From Micromonospora peucetia (lineage in GTDB: Bacteria; Actinomycetota; Actinomycetes; Mycobacteriales; Micromonosporaceae), in NCBI RefSeq assembly GCF_900091625.1, contig NZ_FMIC01000002.1, positions 2,604,001 to 2,668,000 of the forward strand: a stretch of 64,000 bases of DNA, read 5' to 3'. The position numbers and the translations under genes are program-made. The stretch's first letter is position 1, and every line of letters begins with the position of its first letter. The notes beneath the pieces were generated by a model, which did no database searches, was not told where the DNA came from, and saw only the letters and a program-made list of their open reading frames with translations. This document shows, piece by piece, positions 23,837 to 34,214 of the stretch.

Positions 23837-25150
23837 ATGTCCGACCAGCCGCCCCCGGCCGCGCCGCCCCCGGGAGATCCCTACCCCTCCGCGACACCAC
23901 CCGGCGGTCCGGCCGGCGCAGAGCCCGGCGCCGCCGCGCCCCCGGCCGGCGCAGAGCCCGTCGTCCCGGGCCCGGAACAGCCTGTCGTCCCGGGTGCCGG
24001 ACCGGCCGTCCCCGCAGCCGGAGGACCGGCTGTCCCGGGTGGTCCCGTCGTCCCGGGTGGCGGTGCGCCGGCGGGTCCGCAGCAGCCGCAGGACTGGGTC
24101 TTCCCGCCGACCGGCGGCTTCCCGCCCGGCTCCGGTCCGTACGGTGGGCAGCCGTGGTATCCGGGTGCCCCGGTCGCCTACCCCGGGCCGGGTGCCCCGG
24201 TCGCCTACCCCGGGCCGGGTGCCCCGGTCGCCTACCCCGGGCCGGGCGCCCCGGTCGCCTACCCAGGGCAGCCGGTCCACGGGTGGTACCCGCCGGGGCA
24301 CGGCCTCGACCCGGCCGACCTGCTCGTCACCCCGCCCGGCGCCGGCGTCAGCGGCTGGTTCGACCGGTGCGTCGGCGCGGTGCGCCGGGGCTGGCGGCTC
24401 CTGCTGCCCATCCTGCTGCTCACCCAGGTGTTGCCGGCCGTGGCGGTGTCGGTGCTCACGCTGGTCGTCGACCCGTCGGCGAAGTGGGAGGAGTCGATGA
24501 CCGACGACTCCGCCGCGCTGCCCGACACCTTCCTGGCCGACCTGGGCGTCATGCTGGCCGTGGTGCTCGGCGGCACCCTCGTCTTCGGCCTGGTGCAGAG
24601 TCTGGGCTGGGCGGCCGGCAGTTGGGTGGTCGCCCGGCAGGCGGCCGGTCAACCGGTGAGTCTGGGCGCGGCCCTGTCCTACGGCGCGCGCCGGGCACTG
24701 GGCCTCTGGGGCTGGACCCTGCTGATGAGCGTGATCATCGGGATCGGCGTCTGCTTCTGCGTCCTCCCCGGCATCTACGTCGCCTTCGCGCTGAGCATGG
24801 CCGGCCCGGTCTATCTCTTCGAGCGGCAGGCTCCGATCGGCCGCTCCTTCCGGATGTTCCACGACCGGCTGGGGCTGCTGCTCGGCCGGGTGGCGCTGGT
24901 GGCGGCGGCGGTGATCGTCGGCGGCGGGTTGGCCGGCATGGTGGAGGGCATCGGGGGGCTGCCGTTCGGCACCACTCCGTTGGAGTCGCCGGGTACGGCG
25001 GTGGGCGTGTTCGTGGTGACGCTGCTGGGCGCGGTGCTCGCCCTGCCGACCCACCTCGCCCAACTGGTCGGTCTGGTCGTCACGTACGCCGAGCAGCGCG
25101 CCCACGAGGGGCCGGTGGACAGCGCACGGCTGGCCGGTGAACTCGGCTGA
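23837..25150 (+). CDS. Pro-rich membrane protein with multi-TM domain
   Basis: A 437-residue protein. Residues 1-160 are Pro/Gly/Ala-rich and cytoplasmic, including four repeats around [10 protein letters not shown] coded by the 27-bp DNA repeat at 24164-24271. The rest has about six TM segments: [80 protein letters not shown] and [17 protein letters not shown] Pro-rich tail plus glycerophosphoryl-diester/DUF-type membrane domain is frequent in actinobacteria; the function is unestablished. Its end lies just before the CIRCE operators of groEL. Confidence 0.78.
   Translation: MSDQPPPAAPPPGDPYPSATPPGGPAGAEPGAAAPPAGAEPVVPGPEQPVVPGAGPAVPAAGGPAVPGGPVVPGGGAPAGPQQPQDWVFPPTGGFPPGSGPYGGQPWYPGAPVAYPGPGAPVAYPGPGAPVAYPGPGAPVAYPGQPVHGWYPPGHGLDPADLLVTPPGAGVSGWFDRCVGAVRRGWRLLLPILLLTQVLPAVAVSVLTLVVDPSAKWEESMTDDSAALPDTFLADLGVMLAVVLGGTLVFGLVQSLGWAAGSWVVARQAAGQPVSLGAALSYGARRALGLWGWTLLMSVIIGIGVCFCVLPGIYVAFALSMAGPVYLFERQAPIGRSFRMFHDRLGLLLGRVALVAAAVIVGGGLAGMVEGIGGLPFGTTPLESPGTAVGVFVVTLLGAVLALPTHLAQLVGLVVTYAEQRAHEGPVDSARLAGELG
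24164..24271 (+). repeat. 27-bp in-frame tandem repeat
   Basis: Four consecutive 27-bp units beginning GGTGCCCCGGTCGCCTACCC; the fourth (24245-24271) carries a few substitutions. They lie inside the Pro-rich membrane-protein gene and encode GAPVAYPGP repeats. The near identity suggests recent slippage or recombination, so copy number may vary between strains. Confidence 0.9.
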
Positions 25151-27046
<1,896 letters not shown>

Positions 27047-27061
27047 GTCCAGCTCCAACGC

Positions 27062-27099
27062 CGGAGGGGGCGGGCCGCGTCAGCGGTCCGCCCCCTCCG
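27062..27099. terminator. bidirectional terminator hairpin after groEL
   Basis: A 17-bp stem (27062-27078 with 27083-27099, one G-T wobble) and GTCA loop, built on CGGAGGGGGCGG and CCGCCCCCTCCG. It lies between groEL and the convergent small gene ending at 27103. Confidence 0.88.
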
Positions 27100-27102
27100 C
27101 TG

Positions 27103-27300
27103 TCACGTCGGCAGTGGCCGCTGGTTGCGTCTATTCTGCGCCCGGTCGTACGGCTGCGGGATCTGCACCGGCTCGTCGACCAGCGTCACCGGCTCGTCGG
27201 CCGGCTCGTCGACGCCGGCCATCTCCGCCTGCTGCTCGGCGTCGCCGTAGTCGAACCGGTCGAACGGCAACGGGCCGGGGCGTTCGTCGTCCGTGGTCAT
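27103..27300 (-). CDS. small acidic hypothetical protein (65 aa)
   Basis: A 65-residue acidic, probably disordered protein: MTTDDERPGPLPFDRFDYGD, then DEPADEPVTLVDEPVQIPQP and a basic C-terminus RAQNRRNQRPL. ATG 27300 with AAGGAGG-like sequence just upstream. No recognised domain. Convergent with groEL. Confidence 0.6.
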   Translation of the reverse strand: MTTDDERPGPLPFDRFDYGDAEQQAEMAGVDEPADEPVTLVDEPVQIPQPYDRAQNRRNQRPLPT

Positions 27301-27387
27301 GGCTGCCTCCTTAACCGAAACGGTAGGGCGCGACGATCACCGATGCGGGCGAATGGCGTTATAAGGATCTATGTCCTATTCGCCCCT

Positions 27388-28314
27388 TCAGCTCCCGAGC
27401 GTCCTGCGGTAGAGGAAGAAGACGCGCTCGATCCGGGCACCCGCACTGCCCGAGTAGAAGGCGACCGGCCCCACCCAGCCGATCTGCGCGGCCGGCACGC
27501 CCGCCGCCTGCTGGTCGCGTAGGCACCGGCGCAGCAGCACCCCGCCGATCCCCGAGCCCTCGGCCGCCGGGGCGGTGCCCATCGGGCCGAACCAGCTCGG
27601 CCGGGACGACCCGTACGCGGCGAAGCCGAGCACCTCGCCGTCGCGTTCGGCCAGGTGACAGCCCGCCCCCTCCCGGCCCACCGAGCCGGCCAGTTCGGCG
27701 TCCCAGACCCCGCCGAAGGTGCTGCGGGCGAACTCCGCCAGCGCCGGCAGGTCGGTCGCCCCGGCGCGGCGGACCGTCACGCCCCGCCCGGCCAACCGCG
27801 CCTCCGCCGCCTCCGTCGGGCGCAGCGCGGGCGAGTCGTCGTACGACAGGTCGGCCGTCATGTTCCACGCCGTCCGGTCCTGCCGGTAGCCGAGCGCCAG
27901 CGCGGCGCAGACCGCCGGGGTGTAGCGCACGTCGATGCCGGGCCAGGCGTAGTACGGCGGATTGCCGGCGAGCAGCACCTCGGCCGCGCCGAGACCGGTG
28001 AGGATGCGCTCGGCGGACGACAGCAGCGCCCGTCCCACGCCCCGCCGCCGGTGGGCGGGGTCCACCGCCACCAGGTCCACGTGCCCGAGCCGGGCGTCCC
28101 GGGCGGAGACGGAGCAGACCAGCACCCCGACCAGGTCCGCCCCCCGGTACGCGCCCAGTGCGACCACCGGCCGGTCGACGGCCGCCCGGGTCCAGAGCGC
28201 GTCCACCACGTCCGGCGCCTCGGCCGCATCCTCGGGCAGGTCCAGCGCCCGGCGGCACAGCTCCGCCACGGCGGGCACCCGGTCGGCGGTCAGCTCGGCG
28301 ATCTCCGTCTCCAT
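27388..28314 (-). CDS. tandem GNAT acetyltransferase
   Basis: A 308-residue protein of two GNAT domains. The first holds VDLVAVDPAHRRRGVGRALL (about residues 74-93) and LLAGNPPYYAWPGIDVRYTP; the second GCHLAERDGEVLGFAAYGSS and EGSGIGGVLLRRCLRDQQAA. ATG 28314 (METEIAELTADRV) is the first start with coding character; sequence further upstream runs into the subtilase end. Substrate unknown. Confidence 0.85.
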   Translation of the reverse strand: METEIAELTADRVPAVAELCRRALDLPEDAAEAPDVVDALWTRAAVDRPVVALGAYRGADLVGVLVCSVSARDARLGHVDLVAVDPAHRRRGVGRALLSSAERILTGLGAAEVLLAGNPPYYAWPGIDVRYTPAVCAALALGYRQDRTAWNMTADLSYDDSPALRPTEAAEARLAGRGVTVRRAGATDLPALAEFARSTFGGVWDAELAGSVGREGAGCHLAERDGEVLGFAAYGSSRPSWFGPMGTAPAAEGSGIGGVLLRRCLRDQQAAGVPAAQIGWVGPVAFYSGSAGARIERVFFLYRRTLGS

Positions 28315-28360
28315 GGTCGCCGACCCTAGATCACCGGGTACGGGGGAGGGCAAGACCTGC

Positions 28361-30817
28361 TCACCCCCTGGCCTCCCGCACCGCCGCGTACGCGTCGACC
28401 AGACCGGCGCCGGTGATGTTCCGGTCGCCCCCGCAGGTCTGCGTCCGGGAGGCGTACGTCGCCCCGGCCGGGGTCGCGGTGTCCCGCAGGATCTGCCGGG
28501 TGCGGGGCAGGTCACCGACGAGTGCCGGGTTGGCCGACCACATCAGCGCCACCACGCCCGCCACCTGCGGGGTCGCCATCGAGGTGCCGCTCAGGGCGGC
28601 GTAGCCACCGCCCGGCATCGCCGACAACACCTCGTCGCCCGGCGCGACCAGGTCCGGCTTGGCCGCCCCCGGCACCGGGCCCCGGGACGAGAACAGGGTG
28701 ACCCGGCGCTGCCGGTCCACCGCGCCGACGGTCAGCACGTCCGCGTACGGGGCGGGCGGGTCGTCGATTGAGCCGCAGTACGGGCCGGTGTTGCCAGCCG
28801 CGGCCACCACCAGGATGCCGGCGGCGTCCAGGGCGGCTGTCGCCGGCCGGAGCACCCCCGGGTCGCAGCCCTCGATCGGCGGGCAGCCCCACGAGTTGGT
28901 GAGGATCTCCGGGGCGCGCGCCGGTCGCCCGTCGGTGAACGGGTCCCCACCCGGCGGGAAGGGCGCCAGCATGAACTGGAGGCAGTCCAGGTAGTACGCG
29001 GGGTTGCCGAGGTTGCGGTCCAGGTTGACGCAACCAACCCACCGGGCGCCCGGGGCCACCCCGATGCCGCCCCGGCCCACCGCGCTGCCCGCCGTGTGGG
29101 TGCCGTGCCCGCCCTGGTCGATCGGCGCCCGGGTGCCGTTCCACGGGTCGTGCCAGGAGTCGTCGCCGCCCCGGAAGCCGCCGGCCAGCGCGGGGTGCCC
29201 GCCGTCCACGCCCGAGTCCGAGCTGCCCACCACGATGCCGGAGCCGTCCACCCCGAGCTGGGACCAGACCCGGTCCGCGCCGAGCATCCGGATGTTCCAC
29301 TCCGGGCCAGCGGGCGCCGGCGCGGTGCCGTGACTGCGGCCGGCCGGCGCGGGCAGCGGTCGTACCCGCTGGTTGACCAGCACCCGGGCCACCTCCGGCC
29401 GGCGCGACAACCAGGCCCGCACCACCGGCCCGCCGTTCACCTCGACCGCGTTCACCAGGTAGTAGGGGGTGTGTTCCAGCCGCAACCGGCGCAGGTCCCG
29501 GCGCAGGTCGGCCTGGGTGCGCTCGGCGGTCGCCACCAGCCGTCGGTGGACCTCGCCGACCCGGGCGTCCCGGCCGGCCCGACCGGTCGCCGCCGGTACG
29601 CCACCGAGGTCAGCCTGCTCGCGCAGCACCACGAACAGCCGCTCACCGTGCAGGCCGGGCTGGCCGACGCCGACGGCCACCACGCCGACCGTGACCAGCA
29701 GAACCGCGGCGGTCACCCCGGCGACCCGCCGGCTCGGCCGCCGGCCCCGGGTCAGCAACGCGCCGTACGCCACAGCGAGGACGGTCGCGGCGGCGAGCCC
29801 GGTGCCGGTCGCGGCGGCCACCCAGAACGGCACGTCGCGAGTGCCGGCCAGGACGAGGGTGATCTCCTCGGGGTCGGTGAAGGCCAGCGGGCCGAGCACG
29901 CCGAGCCCGACCAGCCAGCGGGCCGCGGGCCGGACGCCGGATGCGCCCGCCCGCCCGGCCGCCCCCGAAGTGCCGGGCGGGATCGCCGGTAGGGCGGCCG
30001 GGCGGCGGGCCGCCGCGTGCAGGGCCGCCAGCGCGAAGCCGGCCGGCGGCAGGGTCAGCAGCAGGGGGAGCTGGGCCCCGGACTGCCCGACCCCGGCGGC
30101 GAGCAGCAGCAGCGCGACCCCGGCGACAAGCCCGCCGACCAGCACCAGCCGGGCTGGCCGGGGCGGCTCGCCGACGGTGAAGCGGGACCAGAACGCCTCG
30201 TCCAGCAGCGCCCCGGCCAGCGCGCCCAGCGCGGCGGCGGCGACCCCGGCGAGCACCGTCTCCAGCAGCCCGCCGAGCGCCCCCAGCCAGACCCAGGGCA
30301 GCAGCAGCGCCAGCCCGCCGGCCACCCCGAGCAGTGTGACCGCCGGCGCGGGCACCCGGGGCGTCGCGCCGGCCCCGCGCCGGGCGAGCGCCCGCAGCAC
30401 GAGAGCGGCCAGGGCGGCCGTGGCGGCCAGCGCGGCGAGGTACGCCTCGTGGTGTACCGGCGGGATCGCCCGGAGCAGTCCCAGCGCGCCGAGCACGAGC
30501 ACCGTCGCCAGCCAGGCCCGCCCGGTGGCGCGGACCGCCGCCGAGCGGGGCAGCAGGGCGAGCGCCAGCGCGGGCCCGCCGACCAGCAGCACGGTGGCCA
30601 GGGCCGCTGCCGGCCACAGCCAGACCGCCCGGTCCAGCCCGGAGGCGAGCAGTACCTGGTCGGCCAGCCACCCGCCGAGCTGGCTGACGACGACGAAGCC
30701 GACCGTCCAGCAGCCGGCCGCCACCGCCGCCACCGCCGCCCAGGGGCTCGGCCGCTCCGGCCCGGCCGGGCGCCATGGGACGGGCTGGCCAGCGGGGAAC
30801 GGGGGACCGACCTCCAT
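28361..30817 (-). CDS. membrane-embedded subtilisin-like serine protease
   Basis: An 818-residue protein. Residues 1-400 contain about ten TM segments (for example WAAVAAVAAGCWTVGFVVVS, LWPAAALATVLLVGGPALAL, FWVAAATGTGLAAATVLAVA). Next comes a region like an I9 propeptide (about 410-510, RVLVNQRVRPLP), then an S8 subtilase domain. The catalytic triad is complete: Asp534 (SSDSGVDGGHP), His571 (GHGTHTAGS) and Ser746 (GTSMATPQVAG), plus oxyanion Asn in AAAGNTGPYCG. Typical secreted subtilases have only a signal peptide, so the large membrane domain is unusual. It probably cleaves extracytoplasmic or membrane proteins. Divergent from glpD with ~60 bp between. Confidence 0.9.
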   Translation of the reverse strand: MEVGPPFPAGQPVPWRPAGPERPSPWAAVAAVAAGCWTVGFVVVSQLGGWLADQVLLASGLDRAVWLWPAAALATVLLVGGPALALALLPRSAAVRATGRAWLATVLVLGALGLLRAIPPVHHEAYLAALAATAALAALVLRALARRGAGATPRVPAPAVTLLGVAGGLALLLPWVWLGALGGLLETVLAGVAAAALGALAGALLDEAFWSRFTVGEPPRPARLVLVGGLVAGVALLLLAAGVGQSGAQLPLLLTLPPAGFALAALHAAARRPAALPAIPPGTSGAAGRAGASGVRPAARWLVGLGVLGPLAFTDPEEITLVLAGTRDVPFWVAAATGTGLAAATVLAVAYGALLTRGRRPSRRVAGVTAAVLLVTVGVVAVGVGQPGLHGERLFVVLREQADLGGVPAATGRAGRDARVGEVHRRLVATAERTQADLRRDLRRLRLEHTPYYLVNAVEVNGGPVVRAWLSRRPEVARVLVNQRVRPLPAPAGRSHGTAPAPAGPEWNIRMLGADRVWSQLGVDGSGIVVGSSDSGVDGGHPALAGGFRGGDDSWHDPWNGTRAPIDQGGHGTHTAGSAVGRGGIGVAPGARWVGCVNLDRNLGNPAYYLDCLQFMLAPFPPGGDPFTDGRPARAPEILTNSWGCPPIEGCDPGVLRPATAALDAAGILVVAAAGNTGPYCGSIDDPPAPYADVLTVGAVDRQRRVTLFSSRGPVPGAAKPDLVAPGDEVLSAMPGGGYAALSGTSMATPQVAGVVALMWSANPALVGDLPRTRQILRDTATPAGATYASRTQTCGGDRNITGAGLVDAYAAVREARG

Positions 30818-30881
30818 CCCCCAGACAGTACGGCGCGGACGGCGCGTGCCGCGCGGTGGCGGCGACAGTTACCGTGGACGG

Positions 30882-32711
30882 GTGCGTGACCCCAACGTGT
30901 CCCGAACCGCAGCCGGTCAGCTCTCCCCCGAGCGCCGGGCCGCCGACCTGCGCCGCCTGCGCGCCGAACGCTTCGACGTGCTGGTCATCGGCGGTGGCGC
31001 GACCGGGGCCGGAGCCGCCCTGGACGCGGCCTCGCGGGGGCTCAAGGTGGCCCTGGTGGAGGCGCGCGACTACGCCGCCGGCACCTCCAGCCGCTCCAGC
31101 AAGCTCATCCACGGTGGCCTTCGCTACCTGGAGCAACTGGAGTTCCACCTGGTGCACGAGGCGCTCACCGAGCGTGGGCTGCTCGCCACCCGGCTCGCCC
31201 CGCACCTGGTCCGGCCGGTGCCCATCCTGGTCCCGCTGCCCGACGGGCGAGGCGTGCGCGGCCTGCCCGGCCGGCTGTTCCGCCGCTCCTACTACGGCGC
31301 CGGCGTGGCGGCCTACGACGCCTTCGCCGGGATCTTCGGCGGTGGCCGGGGCATGCCGCTGCACCGGCACCTGACCCGCGAGGGCACCCGCCGGGTCTTC
31401 CCCAGCCTGCGCGCCGACGCGGTGGCCGGCGCGATCCGCTACTACGACGGGCAGGTCGACGACGCGCGGCTGGTGGTGACCCTGGCCCGCACGGCGGCCA
31501 GCCTCGGCGCGACCGTGGTGAACAGCACCCGGGCCGTCGGGCTGATCCGGCAGGCCCGCGAGGTCACCGGCGTACGGGTCCGGGACCTGGAGGCGCCCGC
31601 CGGCTCACCGGACGCCGAGTTCGAGGTACGCGCCCGCACCGTCATCGCCGCCACCGGCGTGTGGAGCGACGACATGTCGCGGATGCTGAACGATGTCGGG
31701 CTGCGTCCCGGCATCCGCGTCCGGGCCTCCAAGGGTGTGCACCTGGTGGTACCCCGCTCGGCGATCACCGGCGAGGCCGGGCTGATCCTGCGTACGGCGA
31801 CCAGTGTGCTCTTCGTCATCCCGTGGGGCGGGCACTGGATCATCGGCACCACCGACACCGACTGGCGGCTCGACCGGTCCCACCCGGCCGCCTCCGCCCG
31901 GGACATCGACTACCTGCTGGACCAGGTCAACGCGGTGCTCGACCGGCCGCTCACGACGGCCGACATCGAGGGGGTCTACGCCGGGCTGCGGCCACTGCTG
32001 GCCGGCGAGGCCGACTCCACCTCCAAACTGTCCCGCGAGCACGCTGTCTTCGAGCCGATGCTCGGTCTGCTGCTGGTCGCGGGCGGCAAGTACACGACGT
32101 ACCGGGTGATGGCCTCCGACGTGGTGGACCGGGCCGCCCACCGGCTCGGTGCCGTACGCCCCTCCCGCACCGCCGACCTGCCGCTGCTCGGCGCCGACGG
32201 CTATCCGGCGATGTGGCGGGACCGGGCGGACCTGGCCCGCCGGCACGGGGTGCCGGTCGGGGTGGTCGAGCACCTGCTGGAGCGCTACGGCACCCTCACC
32301 CGTGACCTGCTCGCGTTGATCGACGCGGATCCGCTGCTGGCCTCCCCGCTGGCCGGCGCACCGGAATACCTGGCCGCCGAGGTGACGTACGCGGCCCGGG
32401 CCGAGGGGGCACTGCACCTGGAGGACGTGCTCACCCGGCGGACCCGGATCTCCTTCGAGACCGCCCACCGGGGCCTGGAGTCGGCCGGCCACGCGGCCGA
32501 GCTGATGGCCGCGGTGCTCGGCTGGGACGAGGCCACCCGGGCCCGCGAGGTGGAGCACTACCGGGCCCGGGTGGAGGCGGAGCGCCAGTCCCAGCTGATG
32601 CCCGACGACGCCACGGCCGACGCCGCCCGGCTCGGCGCGCCCGACGTGCGGGGCTTCGCAGCGGACCGCGGCGCGGACGACGACCAGGCCGAACTGCCGT
32701 CGTCCCGCTGA
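30882..32711 (+). CDS. glpD: aerobic glycerol-3-phosphate dehydrogenase
   Basis: A 609-residue FAD enzyme oxidising glycerol-3-phosphate to dihydroxyacetone phosphate at the membrane face, feeding electrons to quinone. FAD site VLVIGGGATGAGAALDAASR, then SSRSSKLIHGGLRYLEQLEF, IIGTTDTDW, GLRPLLAG and GGKYTTYRVMASDVVDRAA; the C-terminal GlpD cap spans about residues 430-560. GTG 30882 is the first start; GTG 30897 (SRTAAGQL) is an alternative. No glpF or glpK nearby; a remnant of another FAD oxidase lies downstream on the opposite strand. Confidence 0.96.
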   Translation: MRDPNVSRTAAGQLSPERRAADLRRLRAERFDVLVIGGGATGAGAALDAASRGLKVALVEARDYAAGTSSRSSKLIHGGLRYLEQLEFHLVHEALTERGLLATRLAPHLVRPVPILVPLPDGRGVRGLPGRLFRRSYYGAGVAAYDAFAGIFGGGRGMPLHRHLTREGTRRVFPSLRADAVAGAIRYYDGQVDDARLVVTLARTAASLGATVVNSTRAVGLIRQAREVTGVRVRDLEAPAGSPDAEFEVRARTVIAATGVWSDDMSRMLNDVGLRPGIRVRASKGVHLVVPRSAITGEAGLILRTATSVLFVIPWGGHWIIGTTDTDWRLDRSHPAASARDIDYLLDQVNAVLDRPLTTADIEGVYAGLRPLLAGEADSTSKLSREHAVFEPMLGLLLVAGGKYTTYRVMASDVVDRAAHRLGAVRPSRTADLPLLGADGYPAMWRDRADLARRHGVPVGVVEHLLERYGTLTRDLLALIDADPLLASPLAGAPEYLAAEVTYAARAEGALHLEDVLTRRTRISFETAHRGLESAGHAAELMAAVLGWDEATRAREVEHYRARVEAERQSQLMPDDATADAARLGAPDVRGFAADRGADDDQAELPSSR

Positions 32712-32796
32712 CCGGCCCGGCCCCGGTCACCCCTGCATCCGCCGCTTGCCCCGGTGGTCCTCACCCGTGGTGGGGTAGGAGCCCGGACCGCGGCGG

Positions 32797-32916
32797 TCAG
32801 AGGACCTTGCCGGGGTTGAGCAGGCCGGTCGGGTCCAGGGCGGCCTTGATCGCCTGGTGCACCCGTAGGCTCACCGGGCCGATCTCGCGGGCCACCAACC
32901 GGCCCTCGGGCGGGTA
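32797..32916 (-). pseudogene. C-terminal remnant of FAD-linked oxidase
   Basis: About 39 codons ending at TGA 32797 read YPPEGRLVAREIGPVSLRVH then QAIKAALDPTGLLNPGKVL, the classic C-terminus of FAD-binding oxidases of the GlcD/alkyl-DHAP synthase type (LDPxGLLNPGKVL). No start codon, no FAD domain and no further coding sequence upstream: the frame runs directly into the start region of the DUF4031 gene. It is therefore a truncated relic, probably left by a deletion, next to glpD where such oxidases often reside. Confidence 0.8.
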
Positions 32917-32927
32917 GCTTGGCCGAC

Positions 32928-33503
32928 ATGCTCTACCTGGACCGGCCCGCCTGGCCGTGGCGGGGGCGGCTCTGGTCCCACCTGATCAGCGACGTGTCCC
33001 CCGCCGAGCTGCACGCCTTCGCCGAGGCGCTGGCTGTGCCCCGGCGGGGGTTCGACCGGGACCACTACGACATCCCGGCCGAGCGGTTCGCCGTGGCGGT
33101 CTGGTTGGGCGCCCGGGTGGTGCCGAGCCGTGAACTGGTGCGTCTGCTCCGCCAGTCCGGCCTCCGCCGCCCCAAACACCTGTCCCACCCAACGCCCCAA
33201 CCCCCAACCCACCCACCCCAACCCAACGCCCCAACCAACGCCCCAACCCACCCCAACCCCGCCCCAACCCACCCCAATGTCCCAGCCCACCCAGCCCAGC
33301 CCTCAACCCAACCGCCCCTGAACCAACCCACCTTCCCGCCCCGCGATCTTGCACTTTCTGCCCTCCCTATGGGTGATCAGTGGCTTTCGTCGGGGCCAAA
33401 ACCGCAAGATCGCCGCGGGCTGGAGGGCAGAGGCGAGGGCAGGGGCAGGCCGGAGTGCGGGGGGCGAGTGCAGGGGCGGGGGCAGGGTGAGGGGCGAGGG
33501 TGA
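32928..33503 (+). CDS. DUF4031 protein with repeat-derived C-terminal extension
   Basis: ATG 32928 begins the conserved domain: MLYLDRPAWPWRGRLWSHLI, then LHAFAEALAVPRRGFDRDHY and RELVRLLRQSGLRRPKH, about 83 residues, the full usual length of DUF4031 proteins. After it the frame stays open for ~108 more codons through CCAACCC-type repeats (PTHPPQPNAPTNAPTHPNPA), the palindromic element copy B and a Gly/Arg-rich tract. That tail looks like non-coding sequence captured after loss of the original stop. The core function is unknown. Confidence 0.75.
   Translation: MLYLDRPAWPWRGRLWSHLISDVSPAELHAFAEALAVPRRGFDRDHYDIPAERFAVAVWLGARVVPSRELVRLLRQSGLRRPKHLSHPTPQPPTHPPQPNAPTNAPTHPNPAPTHPNVPAHPAQPSTQPPLNQPTFPPRDLALSALPMGDQWLSSGPKPQDRRGLEGRGEGRGRPECGGRVQGRGQGEGRG
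33182..33342 (+). repeat. degenerate CCAACCC low-complexity repeat
   Basis: About 160 bases composed almost wholly of CCAACCC, CACCCCAA and CAACGCCC units with no purine-rich interruption on this strand. It lies inside the open frame of the DUF4031 gene and abuts copy B of the dispersed palindrome. The extreme strand asymmetry could favour slippage or unusual secondary structure. Confidence 0.85.
33345..33411. repeat. dispersed palindromic element, copy B
   Basis: GATCTTGC (33345-33352) and GCAAGATC (33404-33411) bound a 67-bp element whose left arm GATCTTGCACTTTCTGCCC matches copies A and C; the right arm is diverged (ACCGCAAGATC). C-rich sequence precedes and G-rich sequence (33412-33520) follows. 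It sits between the DUF4031 and HD-domain genes, which are convergent. Confidence 0.82.
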
Positions 33504-33524
33504 GGGGCGGGGCTAGGGGCGGGG

Positions 33525-34166
33525 CTAGGGGAGGGCGAGGGTGGTTAGTTCGCGGGTGAGGTTGGCGCGGGCGCGGGGTTCCCAGCGCCGGGCCAGTGGC
33601 GGCAGCCGGTACAGCGCGGGCAGGGCGAGCAGGCCGGCGAGCACCCGGGCCCGGCCGGCCCGGAAGGCCGGGTCGGGCACGTGCGCGTACTCCTGGCGGA
33701 TCGCGGCGGCGTAGCGGTCGTACGCCTCGGGCGGCGCCGCGAGGACGGCCAGGTCGGCGTCGCAGAGCAGCGCGCCGTCGGCGTCGCCCGGGTCGACGGC
33801 GTGCCCGGCGGTGAGCAGCACCAGCCGGCGCACCTCGGCCACGGCGTCGGCCGGCAGGCCCGCCCCGGTGAGTAGCGTGCCGGCGAGCGCCGCGCTGTCG
33901 CGCTCGTTGGCGTCACCCCCGGCGCGCGGATCGTAGACCGCGTCGTGACACCAGGCCGCGAGGCGCACCAGGTCCGGCCGCCCGGCGGACGGCGCGTGCG
34001 CGTCGACCACGTCGAGGACGGCCGTCAGGTGGTCCGGGGTGTGATGGTGCCGGTGCGGCTCTCGCCAACGGGCCAGCAGTTCCGCGCCGACCCGGGTCAG
34101 CGCCGCCGGGTCGGTCACCCCGGCGCCCCGGGCCGCGGCCCGCCACCGGTCGAGAAGGTCAACCAC
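33525..34166 (-). CDS. HD-domain predicted metal-dependent phosphohydrolase
   Basis: A 213-residue HD-superfamily protein: HRHHHTPDHLTAVLDVVDAH (metal His), LAAWCHDAVYDPRAGGDANE (HD plus the adjacent NE typical of this subfamily), LVLLTAGHAVDPGDADGALL and LCDADLAVLAAPPEAY. Probably hydrolyses a phosphorylated small molecule in the cytoplasm; substrate unknown. Convergent with DUF4031 across copy B. Confidence 0.88.
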   Translation of the reverse strand: MVDLLDRWRAAARGAGVTDPAALTRVGAELLARWREPHRHHHTPDHLTAVLDVVDAHAPSAGRPDLVRLAAWCHDAVYDPRAGGDANERDSAALAGTLLTGAGLPADAVAEVRRLVLLTAGHAVDPGDADGALLCDADLAVLAAPPEAYDRYAAAIRQEYAHVPDPAFRAGRARVLAGLLALPALYRLPPLARRWEPRARANLTRELTTLALP

Positions 34167-34214
34167 CCGGCCGAGTCTGCCCCACCGCCGCCATCGCCGG
34201 AGGATTCACCGGAC

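Noticed and set aside
24164..24271. Tandem repeat as a CRISPR array
   Set aside because: Units are contiguous without spacers and translate into an in-frame Pro-rich repeat.
33182..33342. CCAACCC tract as CRISPR or centromere-like parS repeats
   Set aside because: No fixed unit or spacer; simple degenerate low-complexity DNA.
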